Below are positions 8,222 through 19,071 of a stretch of 64,000 nucleotides of DNA, piece by piece. Source of the stretch: Porphyromonas asaccharolytica DSM 20707 (GTDB taxonomy: Bacteria; Bacteroidota; Bacteroidia; Bacteroidales; Porphyromonadaceae). Each line of letters opens with the position of its first letter. Within the stretch, counting starts at the first letter, position 1. The stretch is taken from NCBI RefSeq assembly GCF_000212375.1, contig NC_015501.1, positions 1,240,001 to 1,304,000 of the forward strand, written 5' to 3'. The position numbers were made by a program, and so were the translations under genes. The notes under the pieces were generated by a model. The model was not told the DNA's origin and made no database searches. It was given only the letters and a program-made list of their open reading frames with translations.

Positions 8222-9318
8222 TGGTCCCAGTCTTTCCAGATGACTTCGTATCCCTGAGCTTTGATAGCAGCGATCATCTCTTCGGGAGAGCGTGAGTCGT
8301 TGATAGAGAACTGCTCTAGCTCGGGATTGGGATTGACATAACCGCCTGGCTGTGTGCTACTTCCGGCGCTCATAGAGTTGGCACCGATGCGTACGGCCAT
8401 ATCTCTGAAGGCACTGCTCTCGCGTGTGGATAGCGAGATCTCGACCTCTGGGTCGAAGATGCGGTAAGCGCAGATGAGCTGTACCATCTGACGGTCGTTG
8501 ATCGGATCTGCGGGCATGTAGGAGCCTACGTGCGGACGCAGGCGGGGTAGTGAGATAGAGTACTTGGTCTGCCAGTGGTGGCTCTCTAGATAGTCTAGGT
8601 GTAGTGCGGTAAAGAAAGCGTCCGTGCGCCAGTTGTCTAGTCCTAGGAGGGCACCGATACCGACCTTGCGAAAGCCAGCCTCGGCAGCTCTGTCGGGTGT
8701 CTCTAGGCGGAAGCGGTAGTTGGCCTTGAGCCCCTTGGGGTGAAAGCGTGGATAGCTCTCCTCGTTGTAGGTCTCCTGATAGACGCAGACGTAGTGTGCG
8801 CCCGCCTCGACAAGAACTTTGTAGTCCTCGACAGACATAGGCTGTACCTCGATGGATATTTGCGCGAACATGTGGCGGATGAGCTCGATGACCTGACGGT
8901 AGTACTCGACGCCTGCATGCTTGGGGGACTCGCCAGCCACGAGGAGGATATGGGTGAAGCCCATGTCGGCAATAGCTTTTGCCTCAGCCTGCACCTCCTC
9001 CATGGTGAGTACCTTGCGAACGATCTTGTTCTCCTGATTGAACCCACAGTAGACGCAGTGGTTGTGGCAATAGTTAGAGAGGTAGAGAGGCTCATACATG
9101 CGTATGGTCTTGCCAAAACGCTCGATGCTGAGTTGCTGCGCTTTGGTCGCCATAGCGTCTAGGTAAGCATCTCCCGCGGGGGAGATGAGAGCCTTGAAGT
9201 CGCGTAGGGTAGGCGTGGCTGTGGCGATGGCGTGCTCTACATCTTGAGCAGTAAAGGTGTCAAACTCAGCACACTCCTGCTCCCAATTGTACTGTTGCTT
9301 ATAATCGTAGAATGTCAT
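8212..9318 (-). CDS. thiH: 2-iminoacetate synthase ThiH (radical SAM)
   Basis: Radical SAM tyrosine lyase that produces dehydroglycine (2-iminoacetate) for the thiazole ring in the anaerobic route of thiamine synthesis. The iron-sulfur motif is CX3CX2C at C84, C88 and C91 (YCHNHCVYCGFN). The 368-residue length is typical. The start codon overlaps the thiG stop by one base (TAATG), indicating translational coupling. Use of ThiH rather than the oxygen-dependent ThiO fits an anaerobe. Confidence 0.95.
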   Translation of the reverse strand: MTFYDYKQQYNWEQECAEFDTFTAQDVEHAIATATPTLRDFKALISPAGDAYLDAMATKAQQLSIERFGKTIRMYEPLYLSNYCHNHCVYCGFNQENKIVRKVLTMEEVQAEAKAIADMGFTHILLVAGESPKHAGVEYYRQVIELIRHMFAQISIEVQPMSVEDYKVLVEAGAHYVCVYQETYNEESYPRFHPKGLKANYRFRLETPDRAAEAGFRKVGIGALLGLDNWRTDAFFTALHLDYLESHHWQTKYSISLPRLRPHVGSYMPADPINDRQMVQLICAYRIFDPEVEISLSTRESSAFRDMAVRIGANSMSAGSSTQPGGYVNPNPELEQFSINDSRSPEEMIAAIKAQGYEVIWKDWDQWM

Positions 9319-10100
9319 TAGTCAAAGAATCCTTGGAGTGGTGAAGTGGCGGTGGCGGTCATATCGGTGGCGGGCTGGTGCAGACCCATTTCGTAAGCTG
9401 AGCGACCAGCCTCGACAGCTTTTCTAAAGGCGGTGGCCATAGCTACAGGGTCGGCAGCGGTGGAGATAGCGGTATTGACGAGTACCGCATCGGCACCAAG
9501 CTCCATAGCCTCGGCTGCGTGTGAGGGGCGACCGATACCGGCGTCTACAACTACGGGGACGGTACTCTCGGCGATGATGATACGTAGCATGTCTCGCGTG
9601 GTGAGTCCCATATTGCTCCCGATTGGAGCGCCGAGGGGCATGACGCAAGGTGCACCGACCTCCTCGAGTCGCTTACAGAGTACAGGGTCTGCCTGTATGT
9701 ATGGCATGACGATGAAGCCCTCCTTGACGAGCTGCTCGGTGGCGCGGAGTGTCTCCATAGCATCGGGAAGAAGGTACTTAGGGTCAGGGTGTACCTCTAG
9801 TTTGATCCAGTTGGTCTGTAGCGCCTCACGGGCTAGCTGTGCTGCATAGATCGCCTCGTCGGCAGTGCGTGCGCCAGAGGTATTAGGAAGGATGATGACA
9901 TTGGGGCGTGTGATGCTCTCAATGAGTGTATCGTGGAGGCCTGCAGAGGTCTCTACTCGGCGAAGCGCGACGGTGATAAGCTCGCTGCCAGAGGCATCTA
10001 GTGCGTCTGACATTAGTTGATTGTTGGCAAATTTGCCAGTTCCGATGAAGAGGCGCGAGGTGAAGTCGTGATCTCCGATTTTCAATGACTTAGTCTGCAT
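9318..10100 (-). CDS. thiG: Thiazole synthase ThiG
   Basis: TIM-barrel enzyme that condenses 1-deoxy-xylulose 5-phosphate, dehydroglycine and ThiS thiocarboxylate into the thiazole phosphate. The N-terminus ([10 protein letters not shown]) and the segments [20 protein letters not shown] and [23 protein letters not shown] (read in parts) are typical of ThiG, as is the 260-residue length. It lies between the ThiE/ThiD fusion and thiH in the thi operon. Confidence 0.95.
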   Translation of the reverse strand: MQTKSLKIGDHDFTSRLFIGTGKFANNQLMSDALDASGSELITVALRRVETSAGLHDTLIESITRPNVIILPNTSGARTADEAIYAAQLAREALQTNWIKLEVHPDPKYLLPDAMETLRATEQLVKEGFIVMPYIQADPVLCKRLEEVGAPCVMPLGAPIGSNMGLTTRDMLRIIIAESTVPVVVDAGIGRPSHAAEAMELGADAVLVNTAISTAADPVAMATAFRKAVEAGRSAYEMGLHQPATDMTATATSPLQGFFD

Positions 10101-10125
10101 GTGTATAGTAGATTAGAATGTATGT

Positions 10126-12147
10126 TTATCTTGGATAGTTTGATGTGCCACACTGTAACTGCGATACGGTATGAGCCATATCGGTGGCGTGCTCGATGGC
10201 ACCGCTCACAGCGATGCCGTCAATGTCTTCCTTGCTTAAGAGCGTCTCAGCATCTTCTGGCTGTATGCCTCCGATAGCTACGATCAGAGGAGTGGTGTAG
10301 CTGCGATCCGTCTCTTGAACTTGCTGAGCGATCTGCGAGATCCCCTCTAAGCCCAGGATAGGAGCGAGGAGAGCCTTGGTCTGTGTGTCTCGATAGGGAC
10401 CCACACCGATGTAGTCAATGTTGGCTGCCAAGGCACGGGGTAGGTCGTCACGGCTATTGACCGTATAGCCGATGATGTACTTATTGCCTAGGGTGCGCCG
10501 CGCCTCTTGCGGAGGGCAGTCGCGCTTGCCGAGGTGGACCCCGTCAGCGTCTACAGCGATGGTGGCGATGATGTCGTCGTTGATGAGTAAGCAGGCGTTG
10601 TAGCGGTCGGTCAGCGTGCGCAGGCGCAAGCCCATCTCGATGCGCTCTTCGGTGGTCGCCTCCTTGAGTCGTAGCTGCACCCAGCGCCCGCCCGCCTCAA
10701 GGTATTGCGATACCTTATTATATAGTCTGTCGGGGTCTGACTCGTTGGTCACATACTGTAGGGCAAAGTGTGCGTACAGATGCTGCTTCTTCCGATCCTC
10801 TCTAAATATCTTGGGACAGAGTAGCTGTCGCCCAGGACGGTTTGGTTGCCCCGCAAAGATAGTGGTGAGGTAGTGACAAGCCCGCTGCACAGAGTTTACG
10901 AGGCTGTACTCCATAGCCCAGTAGCTGGCGATCGCTGCGGAGAGCATACAGCCAGTGCCGTGGATTGACTTGTCATAGCGATGCGTATAGAAGGGATAGA
11001 TGCCGTCACGGGTGATCAGTTGGTTGACCACAAGATGTGGCGAAGTGGTATCGTGTCCACCCTTTAGGAGGATAGCCACGCCGTGCTCCTGAGCGATGCG
11101 CTGGAGCTCTGTGGGATCGTCTGTACCGAAGAGCGCCTGAGTCTCAGGCTTGTTGGGTGTGACGAGGCTCACCTCATGCAATAGGGTTGCGAGCTTGTCC
11201 TGCTCTTCTGTCCAAAGGTGGGGCTGCGTCTCCTCGGCGGCTGTGGGCTGGAGGATAGGGTCCCAAATGATTCGCTTGACGCCTAGCGCCTTCATCTGCG
11301 CAACGATCTGCACCGCCTGCTGCAAGTTCTGCCCCATACCGATCTTAGCCACGGTGACGGGGTGGTCGGTGAGAAGCGTTGTTAGTGATGTCTGAAGTTG
11401 GTCGGACGGTGTAGCGGTAGCGCAGACGAAGCGACGTAGGCTCTGTGCCGTGAGCGTAGAGATAACGCTGTAGCACTGCACGCTCAGATCATTTGCGATG
11501 CGGGTGTCTACACCGATACCAGCTCCCGATGTAGGATCGTGACCCGCAACGGTCAGGATGGCGGGCGTTTGGTACTGATCCAGACGCTCTTGTCGTCGTT
11601 CCTGCGGCTGCGACCAGATGTCTCCCAGTACCGCGACCCCAGCGTAGCCCGCCTTTGCGACGGTCTCTTGCCGCTCGGGGGTGATGCCCCCAAGAGCGTA
11701 GACGGGGTAAGGGAGCTTGAGCAATTCCTCCCGACAAGAGAGTAAGGCGGAGTTGCCCTGATAGCCCTCCTTGCTAATGCTATCAAAGAGCGGGCTGAGC
11801 AAGGCGTAGTCTGGTGTGAAAGGTAGCTCCTGTAGCTCTTGAAGCGAATGCGCACCGACCGCTATCGTCTGGTGAGGAGCGAGAGGAATATCCCTCCACT
11901 CCGCCACACGACGATAGGGTAGGTAGACGCCCGCCACGTCATACTCCGCCAGTAGCGCATAGTGATCACACAGCACGATATGCTGGTGATAGGCGGGCTC
12001 TAGACTGTCTAAGACCTTTCTAAAGTCTGTCTCAGAAGCTCCCGGTATGCGCAGGTGTACCTTACAGATACAGTTGCTCGCCACATCAATGATATCGCTA
12101 GCTAAGCCTTCGATATACTGACGTTCGGGCGGTGTGATGACGATCAT
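10126..12147 (-). CDS. Three-domain thiamine enzyme: TenI/ThiE-like, ThiD kinase, ThiE
   Basis: A 673-residue fusion. Residues about 1-190 resemble the TenI-like ThiE paralogue of Bacteroidetes (YALLSPLFDSISKEGYQG, then YALGGITPE). Residues about 195-455 are an HMP/HMP-P kinase, ThiD (ILTVAGHDPTSGAGIGVD at the start, KGGHD and the anion-hole motif IHGTGCMLSAAIA). Residues about 460-673 are a thiamine phosphate synthase, ThiE (GRWVQLRLK, LLINDDIIA, GVHLGKRDCP, YIGVGPYRDTQTK, AIGGI). ThiD makes HMP diphosphate and ThiE joins it to the thiazole phosphate, so consecutive steps are physically linked. The N-terminal domain probably lacks synthase activity (inference). It sits 22 bp after thiC. Confidence 0.9.
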   Translation of the reverse strand: MIVITPPERQYIEGLASDIIDVASNCICKVHLRIPGASETDFRKVLDSLEPAYHQHIVLCDHYALLAEYDVAGVYLPYRRVAEWRDIPLAPHQTIAVGAHSLQELQELPFTPDYALLSPLFDSISKEGYQGNSALLSCREELLKLPYPVYALGGITPERQETVAKAGYAGVAVLGDIWSQPQERRQERLDQYQTPAILTVAGHDPTSGAGIGVDTRIANDLSVQCYSVISTLTAQSLRRFVCATATPSDQLQTSLTTLLTDHPVTVAKIGMGQNLQQAVQIVAQMKALGVKRIIWDPILQPTAAEETQPHLWTEEQDKLATLLHEVSLVTPNKPETQALFGTDDPTELQRIAQEHGVAILLKGGHDTTSPHLVVNQLITRDGIYPFYTHRYDKSIHGTGCMLSAAIASYWAMEYSLVNSVQRACHYLTTIFAGQPNRPGRQLLCPKIFREDRKKQHLYAHFALQYVTNESDPDRLYNKVSQYLEAGGRWVQLRLKEATTEERIEMGLRLRTLTDRYNACLLINDDIIATIAVDADGVHLGKRDCPPQEARRTLGNKYIIGYTVNSRDDLPRALAANIDYIGVGPYRDTQTKALLAPILGLEGISQIAQQVQETDRSYTTPLIVAIGGIQPEDAETLLSKEDIDGIAVSGAIEHATDMAHTVSQLQCGTSNYPR

Positions 12148-12169
12148 GGGGCGACTGGACGGTTAATGA

Positions 12170-13954
<1,785 letters not shown>

Positions 13955-13997
13955 TTAAGTGTGATTGATAAAGGTTCGTAAGAGTCAGTAGGATGCA

Positions 13998-14198
13998 TTA
14001 ACCACCCATCGCTGCGGTAATGATCGTGACGGCATCACCCTCACAGAGCTGGTGCGTAGCCCAAGCATCACGTGGTATGACACGATGATTGACCGCTAGT
14101 GCCGTGTGGTCGAGCGTAGCGACGACAGGCGATATCGCCTCTAGAAGCGAGATACCTGCAGGCAGGTCGTGTGGAGTCTTATTGATCGTTACTTGCAT
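13998..14198 (-). CDS. thiS: Sulfur carrier protein ThiS
   Basis: A 66-residue ubiquitin-like sulfur carrier ending in Gly-Gly (AAMGG). The terminal glycine is adenylated by ThiF and converted to a thiocarboxylate used by ThiG. It is the first gene of the thi operon, directly downstream of the TPP riboswitch and its terminator, so it is the first gene silenced when thiamine is plentiful. Confidence 0.93.
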   Translation of the reverse strand: MQVTINKTPHDLPAGISLLEAISPVVATLDHTALAVNHRVIPRDAWATHQLCEGDAVTIITAAMGG

Positions 14199-14208
14199 AA
14201 GCCATATA

Positions 14209-14258
14209 AAAAGAAAAAGAGCCTACATACCTTCATCAGTCTAGTATGTAAAACTCTT
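14209..14258 (-). terminator. Riboswitch attenuator terminator ahead of thiS
   Basis: On the minus strand AGAG-TT-TTACATAC pairs with GTATGTA-GG-CTCT, followed by TTTTTCTTTTT. It lies between the TPP aptamer and thiS, as expected for transcriptional attenuation as the expression platform. The competing antiterminator was not worked out. Confidence 0.75.
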
Positions 14259-14338
14259 AGTGTGTACTGCCAAGTCCAAGAGGCTTGACAAGTAGGGTGT
14301 CCCAGTATGAGAGTCTGCACGATCAGCGTGTAGTCGTT

Positions 14339-14423
14339 CTCTTTGCCTACGCCAGTATTATCTGGATCAGGTCGAGGGTCTCATCTCAGCCACCATGCAG
14401 TCGCACCGTGGCACCCCTAAGAG
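14339..14423 (-). ncRNA. TPP (thi-box) riboswitch aptamer
   Basis: Read on the minus strand the region contains the hallmark thi-box segments GGGGTGC, GGCTGAGATGAGACCC and ACCTGATCCAGATAATAC, then GGCGTAGGC. P1 is CTCTT (14419-14423) pairing with AAGAG (14339-14343). It senses thiamine diphosphate and governs the thiSC(ED)GHF operon downstream. Confidence 0.96.
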
Positions 14424-14430
14424 TCACCTG

Positions 14431-14461
14431 CAAAGGTAATGAAAAATATCAGAGTAGCCAA
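14431..14461 (-). promoter_or_regulatory. Promoter of the thiamine operon
   Basis: Minus-strand TACCTTTG at 14431-14438 preceded by TTGG at 14458-14461 with a 19-bp gap, matching the Bacteroidetes -33/-7 arrangement. Transcription would start a few bases before the riboswitch. Confidence 0.75.
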
Positions 14462-14594
14462 CCCTCCTGCAACTCCTCGATCGGGAGGAAGGTGTTACAC
14501 GCCGAGTGGTTGTTGGTCTTCTCTTGCAACAACGCCCTCCCCACGCTAACTCTTATCTAGGAGTCTCTATAGAGCGCGGACGTCGTTCGTGCTC

Positions 14595-14742
14595 TTCGTA
14601 TCGTGCTGATTTCGTTATATATGCGAGTTCCAAAAGTCGTTCCCCTTTTGGAACTAAAAAGTTCCAAGGGAGGAACTCTTTAGTTCCAGCGGAGGAATTT
14701 TTTAGTTCCAAGGGAGGAACTTTTTGATTCCTAGGTAGGAAA
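14595..14742 (+). repeat. Family 2 phased palindrome array, copy 1 (GTTCC-N6-GGAAC)
   Basis: Five 16-bp inverted-repeat units start at 14639, 14661, 14683, 14705 and 14727, exactly 22 bp apart. Most read GTTCC-N6-GGAAC; the last is ATTCC-N6-GGAAA. A conserved head precedes them (TTCGTATCGTGCTGA at 14595, then GAGTTCCAAAAGT at 14625) and is shared with the inverted copy near 47.9 kb. It lies between the thi promoter and the terminator of the efflux operon. The remaining 14462-14594 stretch has only a weak stem (GTTGTTG/CAACAAC). Confidence 0.8.
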
Positions 14743-14766
14743 ACTCTCCTCCTGACGAAGAGAGCA

Positions 14767-14812
14767 TGAAAAAGTCACGCCCAGGAGTGCGGTCGCTCCT
14801 AGGCGTGACTAA
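14767..14812 (-). terminator. Rho-independent terminator of the efflux operon
   Basis: On the minus strand AGTCACGCC-TAGGAG pairs with CTCCTG-GGCGTGACT, followed by TTTTTCATG. It lies 40 bp after the RND gene. Confidence 0.85.
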
Positions 14813-14851
14813 GACAAAGTAAACTAGATGCGGGTTGCTACTCCGTGCGGG

Positions 14852-17800
14852 TTACTCCTGCATCAGTGCCTCTATATCGACCTCTGGCTTGGCGCTGGTA
14901 CGCTGCCTAGCGTGGAAGGCTTTGTAGAGAGCTGGCACGACAATCAGCGTCAGCAACGTGGAGAGCGCCATACCGCCGATGATGACCCACGCCATACCGG
15001 TGCGTAGCTCAGCACCCGAGCCGCGTGAGAGCGCTACGGGGAGCATACCGATGATGGTCGACAGTGCCGTCATGAGGATCGGTCGTGTACGAAGCTTGAC
15101 CGCCTGAATGAGCGCTTCGTCTACGGGCAAGCCCTCGCCACGAGCTTCGTTGGCAAAGTCCACCAGTAGGATCGCATTCTTAGCAACGAGACCGATCAGC
15201 ATCACCATGCCGAGCATAGCGTAGATGCTCATGGCGGTATTGCTCATAGCTAAGGCGAGAAGAGCCCCCACGATAGATAGCGGGATAGCGATCATGACGA
15301 CGAGCGGGTCTGTCCAGTTGTTGTACAGCAAGACGAGAGCTAGGTAGATAAAGAGTAGAGAGAGCAGGATGGCAGTGGTGAGGACGCTCATCGAGTCTGA
15401 CATTTTCTTCATATCTCCAGCGGTCTGTATCTGTACGCCTTGGGGCATCTGCTCCTCGCTGAGCTGGCTCATAAACTGCTTGGCGATAGCGCCTGCTGGC
15501 ACGCCGTAGGCTTGTGCGCGCAGGGTCACCGAGCTGTTGCGGTTGAAGCGCTCCAAGCGACTAGGCCCGATGCCGAGCGTGACATCGGCAAACTGCGACA
15601 ACTGTATCAGGTCGCCTTGTGGATTGGCAACGGTGAGACTTGCCACATCTTCGATAGAGCGACGAGAGGCCTTGTCGGCACGTATATTTATCGCATACTC
15701 GTAGTCTCCCTGCGTGTAGCGGAGCTGGTCATTGCCCTGGAAGAGGGTCTGCATCATACCCCCCACGTTGTCTAGCGTTAGCCCCAGATTGGACATCTTG
15801 TCGCGATCCACCCGCACGAGAATCTCGGGGGTAGCGTTTTCGACCGAAAGGGTAGGCTGTATGACTCCAGGCACGGAGCTCAGGAGCGCCAGAGCCTTGT
15901 CCGCATAGCGAGCCACGGAGTCCTTGTCCGCACCTGAGATGATGTACTCGACAGCCGCCTTGGAGACGGTACCAGTCATGCTCACACTATAGACATTGAC
16001 ACGCGCATCGACGAGGTAGTCGGTCAGAGGCTTGCGGATACGAGCCACGTAGGCTTCAGTACCTTCGGGTGTCTTCCGGAGCTTGACATCTAGCTCAGCA
16101 AGGTAGGGGGAGCCTTTGTTGCTCTGGCTGTTGTCACTTGTTAGTCCGACCATGGTCACCACCTTCTCCACCTCGGGGCGCTGCATGAGCCAGTTCTCAG
16201 CTTTGCGCACGAGCTGGTTAGACTCAGCCATAGAGATGTCCTTAGGCATTTCGAGCTGTATGATACACTCCTGGCGGTCCATGTAGGGCTGGAACTCAAA
16301 GTTGATAAAGCCCAAGGGGAAGAGCATCAGCACCGCAGCCATCAGCACGACAACGATGCCTGCTAAAGCCCAGCGATGGCTTAGACCCCAGCGTGTGAGT
16401 GACGAAATACCATTGGCAAAGCGACTGATGCCCCGCTCGAAGCCCGTGAGCATACGACCCAGCGGACGATCGTCACGTAGCGGCTGTATGTTGCCCAGCC
16501 TAGAGGTGAGCAGAGGCACCAAGGTGAGGGCAGCGAGCAGGCTGAAGAGGATGGAGATGACGATGACTCCGCAGAACTGACGCAAGATGTCCGAGACCAG
16601 CGAATTGGTAAAGATGATCGGTAGGAAGACCACCACGAGGACGAGGGTCACAGAGACGACGGTGAGACCGATCTCGTTGAGCGCGTCCCAAGTGGCTCGG
16701 ACACGGTTCTTGCCCATCTCCATATGGCGGTAGACATTCTCGATGACCACGATAGCATCATCGACGAGGACGCCGATGACTAGCGAGAGGGCTAGGAGCG
16801 ACATCATATTGAGCGTGAAGCCGAAGATGCGCATCCCGATGAAGGAAGAGATGAGTGAGACCGGCACGACGACCATCACGATGAGCGCATTGCGCACGTT
16901 GTGCAGGAAGAGTAGTATCACGAGCGATACGAGTAGGATCGCTAGGAGGAGGTCGGTCAGCACGGAGCTGATGGCATTGCGTGTGAAGGTTGTTGTATCT
17001 TGCGCTACCTCCACTTTGAGCCCCTCAGAGGCGTACTGCTCCTCAAGGTTTTGGATCTGCTTACCGACAGCTTCGCTCACCTGGAGTGCATTGGCATCGG
17101 ACTGCTTGAGTATGTTGAGCAGGATCGCCTCCTGACCATTGACACGTCCCATCTTGACGGGATCTTTGACTCCGTCTACCACCTCAGCGACATCCTCTAG
17201 ACGTATAGGTGTCCCAGAGACGTTGCGCAGGATGAGTCGGCGTAGCTCCTCGATAGAGGTGATCTTGCCCGAGAGACGTACGGCCATCTGCGTCAGGTCG
17301 CTCTGCAGGTAACCCGTCGGGAAGTCGAGGTTGGACGCTCTGATGGCTCCCTGCACCATCATCGGTGTGATGCCGAAGTCCTGCATGCGCCCCTTGTCTA
17401 GGTTGATCTGTATCTCACGCTCTACGCCGCCGACGAGGTCTACATTGGCGATACCCTTGATGTGCGATAGCTCGGGGACGATACGCTTGTCGACAAGGTC
17501 ATAAAGCTCTGTGGAGCCGATGTCGGCTCTGGCGGAGAGTATCAGGATAGGCTTCTCGTCTACCGACACCTTAGAGATACGAGGAGCAAAAACTTCACGA
17601 GGTAGCTCGGCACGCTTGGCGGCGAGACGGTTTTGCGCCTCGGTCATAGCCTTGTCTATGTCGGTGCCAAAGTCAAAGGAGACCATAATCATCGACATAC
17701 CCTCGAAAGAGTAGGACTGCATCTGGTCGATACCCTCCATGCTGGAGAGCACCTCCTCGGCCTTTTGCGTTAGCGAGTTCTCCACCTCGCTAGGCGAAGC

Positions 17801-17959
17801 GCCTGGGTAGATGATCTGTACGTTGAGCAGAGGCGGTGTAAACTTAGGCATCAGCTCTGCACTCAAGCTCTTGAAGCTCAAGTACCCCAGCACGGTCAGC
17901 AGTATGAAGAGTACTGTGACGTAGATGGGTCGTTGGATAGATAACTTTACGATTCTCAT
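14852..17959 (-). CDS. RND-family efflux transporter inner-membrane pump (AcrB/HAE1-like)
   Basis: Proton-driven resistance-nodulation-division permease expected to export hydrophobic compounds through the adaptor and the TolC-like channel encoded upstream. I use the ATG at 17959 (MRIVKLSIQRPIYVTVLFIL), because the longer frame starting at 18016 would run into the adaptor gene. The protein is then 1035 residues, typical of the family. It has an N-terminal transmembrane helix, two large periplasmic loops, and the helix segment SLVIGVLVDDAIVVIENVYR with the conserved aspartates of the proton relay. It is the last gene of a four-gene operon headed by a TetR regulator. Confidence 0.95.
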   Translation of the reverse strand: MRIVKLSIQRPIYVTVLFILLTVLGYLSFKSLSAELMPKFTPPLLNVQIIYPGASPSEVENSLTQKAEEVLSSMEGIDQMQSYSFEGMSMIMVSFDFGTDIDKAMTEAQNRLAAKRAELPREVFAPRISKVSVDEKPILILSARADIGSTELYDLVDKRIVPELSHIKGIANVDLVGGVEREIQINLDKGRMQDFGITPMMVQGAIRASNLDFPTGYLQSDLTQMAVRLSGKITSIEELRRLILRNVSGTPIRLEDVAEVVDGVKDPVKMGRVNGQEAILLNILKQSDANALQVSEAVGKQIQNLEEQYASEGLKVEVAQDTTTFTRNAISSVLTDLLLAILLVSLVILLFLHNVRNALIVMVVVPVSLISSFIGMRIFGFTLNMMSLLALSLVIGVLVDDAIVVIENVYRHMEMGKNRVRATWDALNEIGLTVVSVTLVLVVVFLPIIFTNSLVSDILRQFCGVIVISILFSLLAALTLVPLLTSRLGNIQPLRDDRPLGRMLTGFERGISRFANGISSLTRWGLSHRWALAGIVVVLMAAVLMLFPLGFINFEFQPYMDRQECIIQLEMPKDISMAESNQLVRKAENWLMQRPEVEKVVTMVGLTSDNSQSNKGSPYLAELDVKLRKTPEGTEAYVARIRKPLTDYLVDARVNVYSVSMTGTVSKAAVEYIISGADKDSVARYADKALALLSSVPGVIQPTLSVENATPEILVRVDRDKMSNLGLTLDNVGGMMQTLFQGNDQLRYTQGDYEYAINIRADKASRRSIEDVASLTVANPQGDLIQLSQFADVTLGIGPSRLERFNRNSSVTLRAQAYGVPAGAIAKQFMSQLSEEQMPQGVQIQTAGDMKKMSDSMSVLTTAILLSLLFIYLALVLLYNNWTDPLVVMIAIPLSIVGALLALAMSNTAMSIYAMLGMVMLIGLVAKNAILLVDFANEARGEGLPVDEALIQAVKLRTRPILMTALSTIIGMLPVALSRGSGAELRTGMAWVIIGGMALSTLLTLIVVPALYKAFHARQRTSAKPEVDIEALMQE

Positions 17960-17975
17960 GCTGTCGTCCGCTAAG

Positions 17976-19037
17976 TCACTCGTTGATAGTCTTGACGGGA
18001 AGTCCGTCCGATACATTGATGAGTCCGGCTACGATGACGCTGTCGCCAGCTTGTAGTCCGCTCAGCACCTCGATGCGGTCACCGATGAGAGAGCCAGCGG
18101 TGATCGCTTTTTGTTTAGCCTCGCCCTGCTCTACGACATAAACGTGTGCATCCTTGACGCTGCCGACGATAGCGCGGCGGGGTATCAAGATGCCGTGTGT
18201 CTCCTGCTGACTGCCGAAGGATACGGAGACATACATACCAGGGCGAAGCCCTTCGGCGCTTTGCTTGTCTAGCGTCACATCCACGGGGAAGGCGAGCGCA
18301 TGGTTTGCCTTGTCACCTACCATTGAAATCTTACCCGTGATCGTCTGACCTGGATAAAGCTCACTCTCCACGGTGACCGTCTGCCCCTTGGTAAGCTGCA
18401 AACGCTGGCGCTCGGTTACGAAGCAGCTAGCCTTGAGCTGGGAGTCATCGACGATGTCAAAGAGCTTCGTGCCTGGGTTGACATAGCTACCGACCTCTAC
18501 GTAGCGCTTGTAGATCTGTCCTGAGATAGGCGCCTTGATAGAGGCATCAGTAAGGCGACTGCGGCTAGATATATATCGCCCCTGGGCTGCAACCATCTGT
18601 GTGTGCATCGTCGAGAGCTGCTGGTCGGTCACACCACCCTGATCGTGCGCTTGCTGGAAGCGCTCGTAGTCCTTTTTAGCCGCTTCGTAAGCCACACGAC
18701 TAGCCTCGGCATCGGCTCGAAGTGTCTCGGCATCGAGCTGTATGAGGAGCTTGCCCTTGGATACATGGTCGCCCTCGTCGGCATAGAGCGAGACGATGCG
18801 TCCGCCGAGGCTAGAGACGAAGGATAGATCTTGTACACCCTCCACGAGCCCATTGGCAGTGAAGTCTGCGGTATAGTCGCTCTCGCTGACTACCTCTGTG
18901 CGTACAGCCACGGCCGACTCCTCAGCGAGGAGGGCTTGTGTCTTGGCGGTGGTGGATTTCTTGTTCAGTACTAGGACTAGTACGATGAGTCCGATAGCTA
19001 GTACGATGGTTATCGGTAGATAGACTTTTCGTTTCAT
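17976..19037 (-). CDS. RND efflux periplasmic adaptor (membrane fusion protein)
   Basis: A 353-residue HlyD/AcrA-type adaptor linking the inner-membrane pump to the outer-membrane channel. N-terminal membrane anchor (LPITIVLAIGLIVLVLVLN), then a biotinyl-lipoyl-like half (GGRIVSLYADEGDHVSKGKLL), a helical hairpin around residues 105-160, the second lipoyl half (IKAPISGQIYKRYVEVGSYV), and beta-barrel and membrane-proximal domains. It lies 16 bp before the pump gene and 34 bp after the TolC gene, so it is co-transcribed with them. Confidence 0.93.
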   Translation of the reverse strand: MKRKVYLPITIVLAIGLIVLVLVLNKKSTTAKTQALLAEESAVAVRTEVVSESDYTADFTANGLVEGVQDLSFVSSLGGRIVSLYADEGDHVSKGKLLIQLDAETLRADAEASRVAYEAAKKDYERFQQAHDQGGVTDQQLSTMHTQMVAAQGRYISSRSRLTDASIKAPISGQIYKRYVEVGSYVNPGTKLFDIVDDSQLKASCFVTERQRLQLTKGQTVTVESELYPGQTITGKISMVGDKANHALAFPVDVTLDKQSAEGLRPGMYVSVSFGSQQETHGILIPRRAIVGSVKDAHVYVVEQGEAKQKAITAGSLIGDRIEVLSGLQAGDSVIVAGLINVSDGLPVKTINE

Positions 19038-19071
19038 AACTAGATAAGTGTGATGCTATTGAGTTGTTCTG

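Noticed and set aside
14285-14560. Plus-strand frame across the TPP riboswitch
   Set aside because: It is antisense to a clear aptamer and promoter of the thi operon, with no recognisable protein.
17960-18016. N-terminal extension of the RND pump upstream of MRIVKLSIQRP
   Set aside because: It would overlap the adaptor gene and lacks the hydrophobic character of the conserved N-terminal helix.
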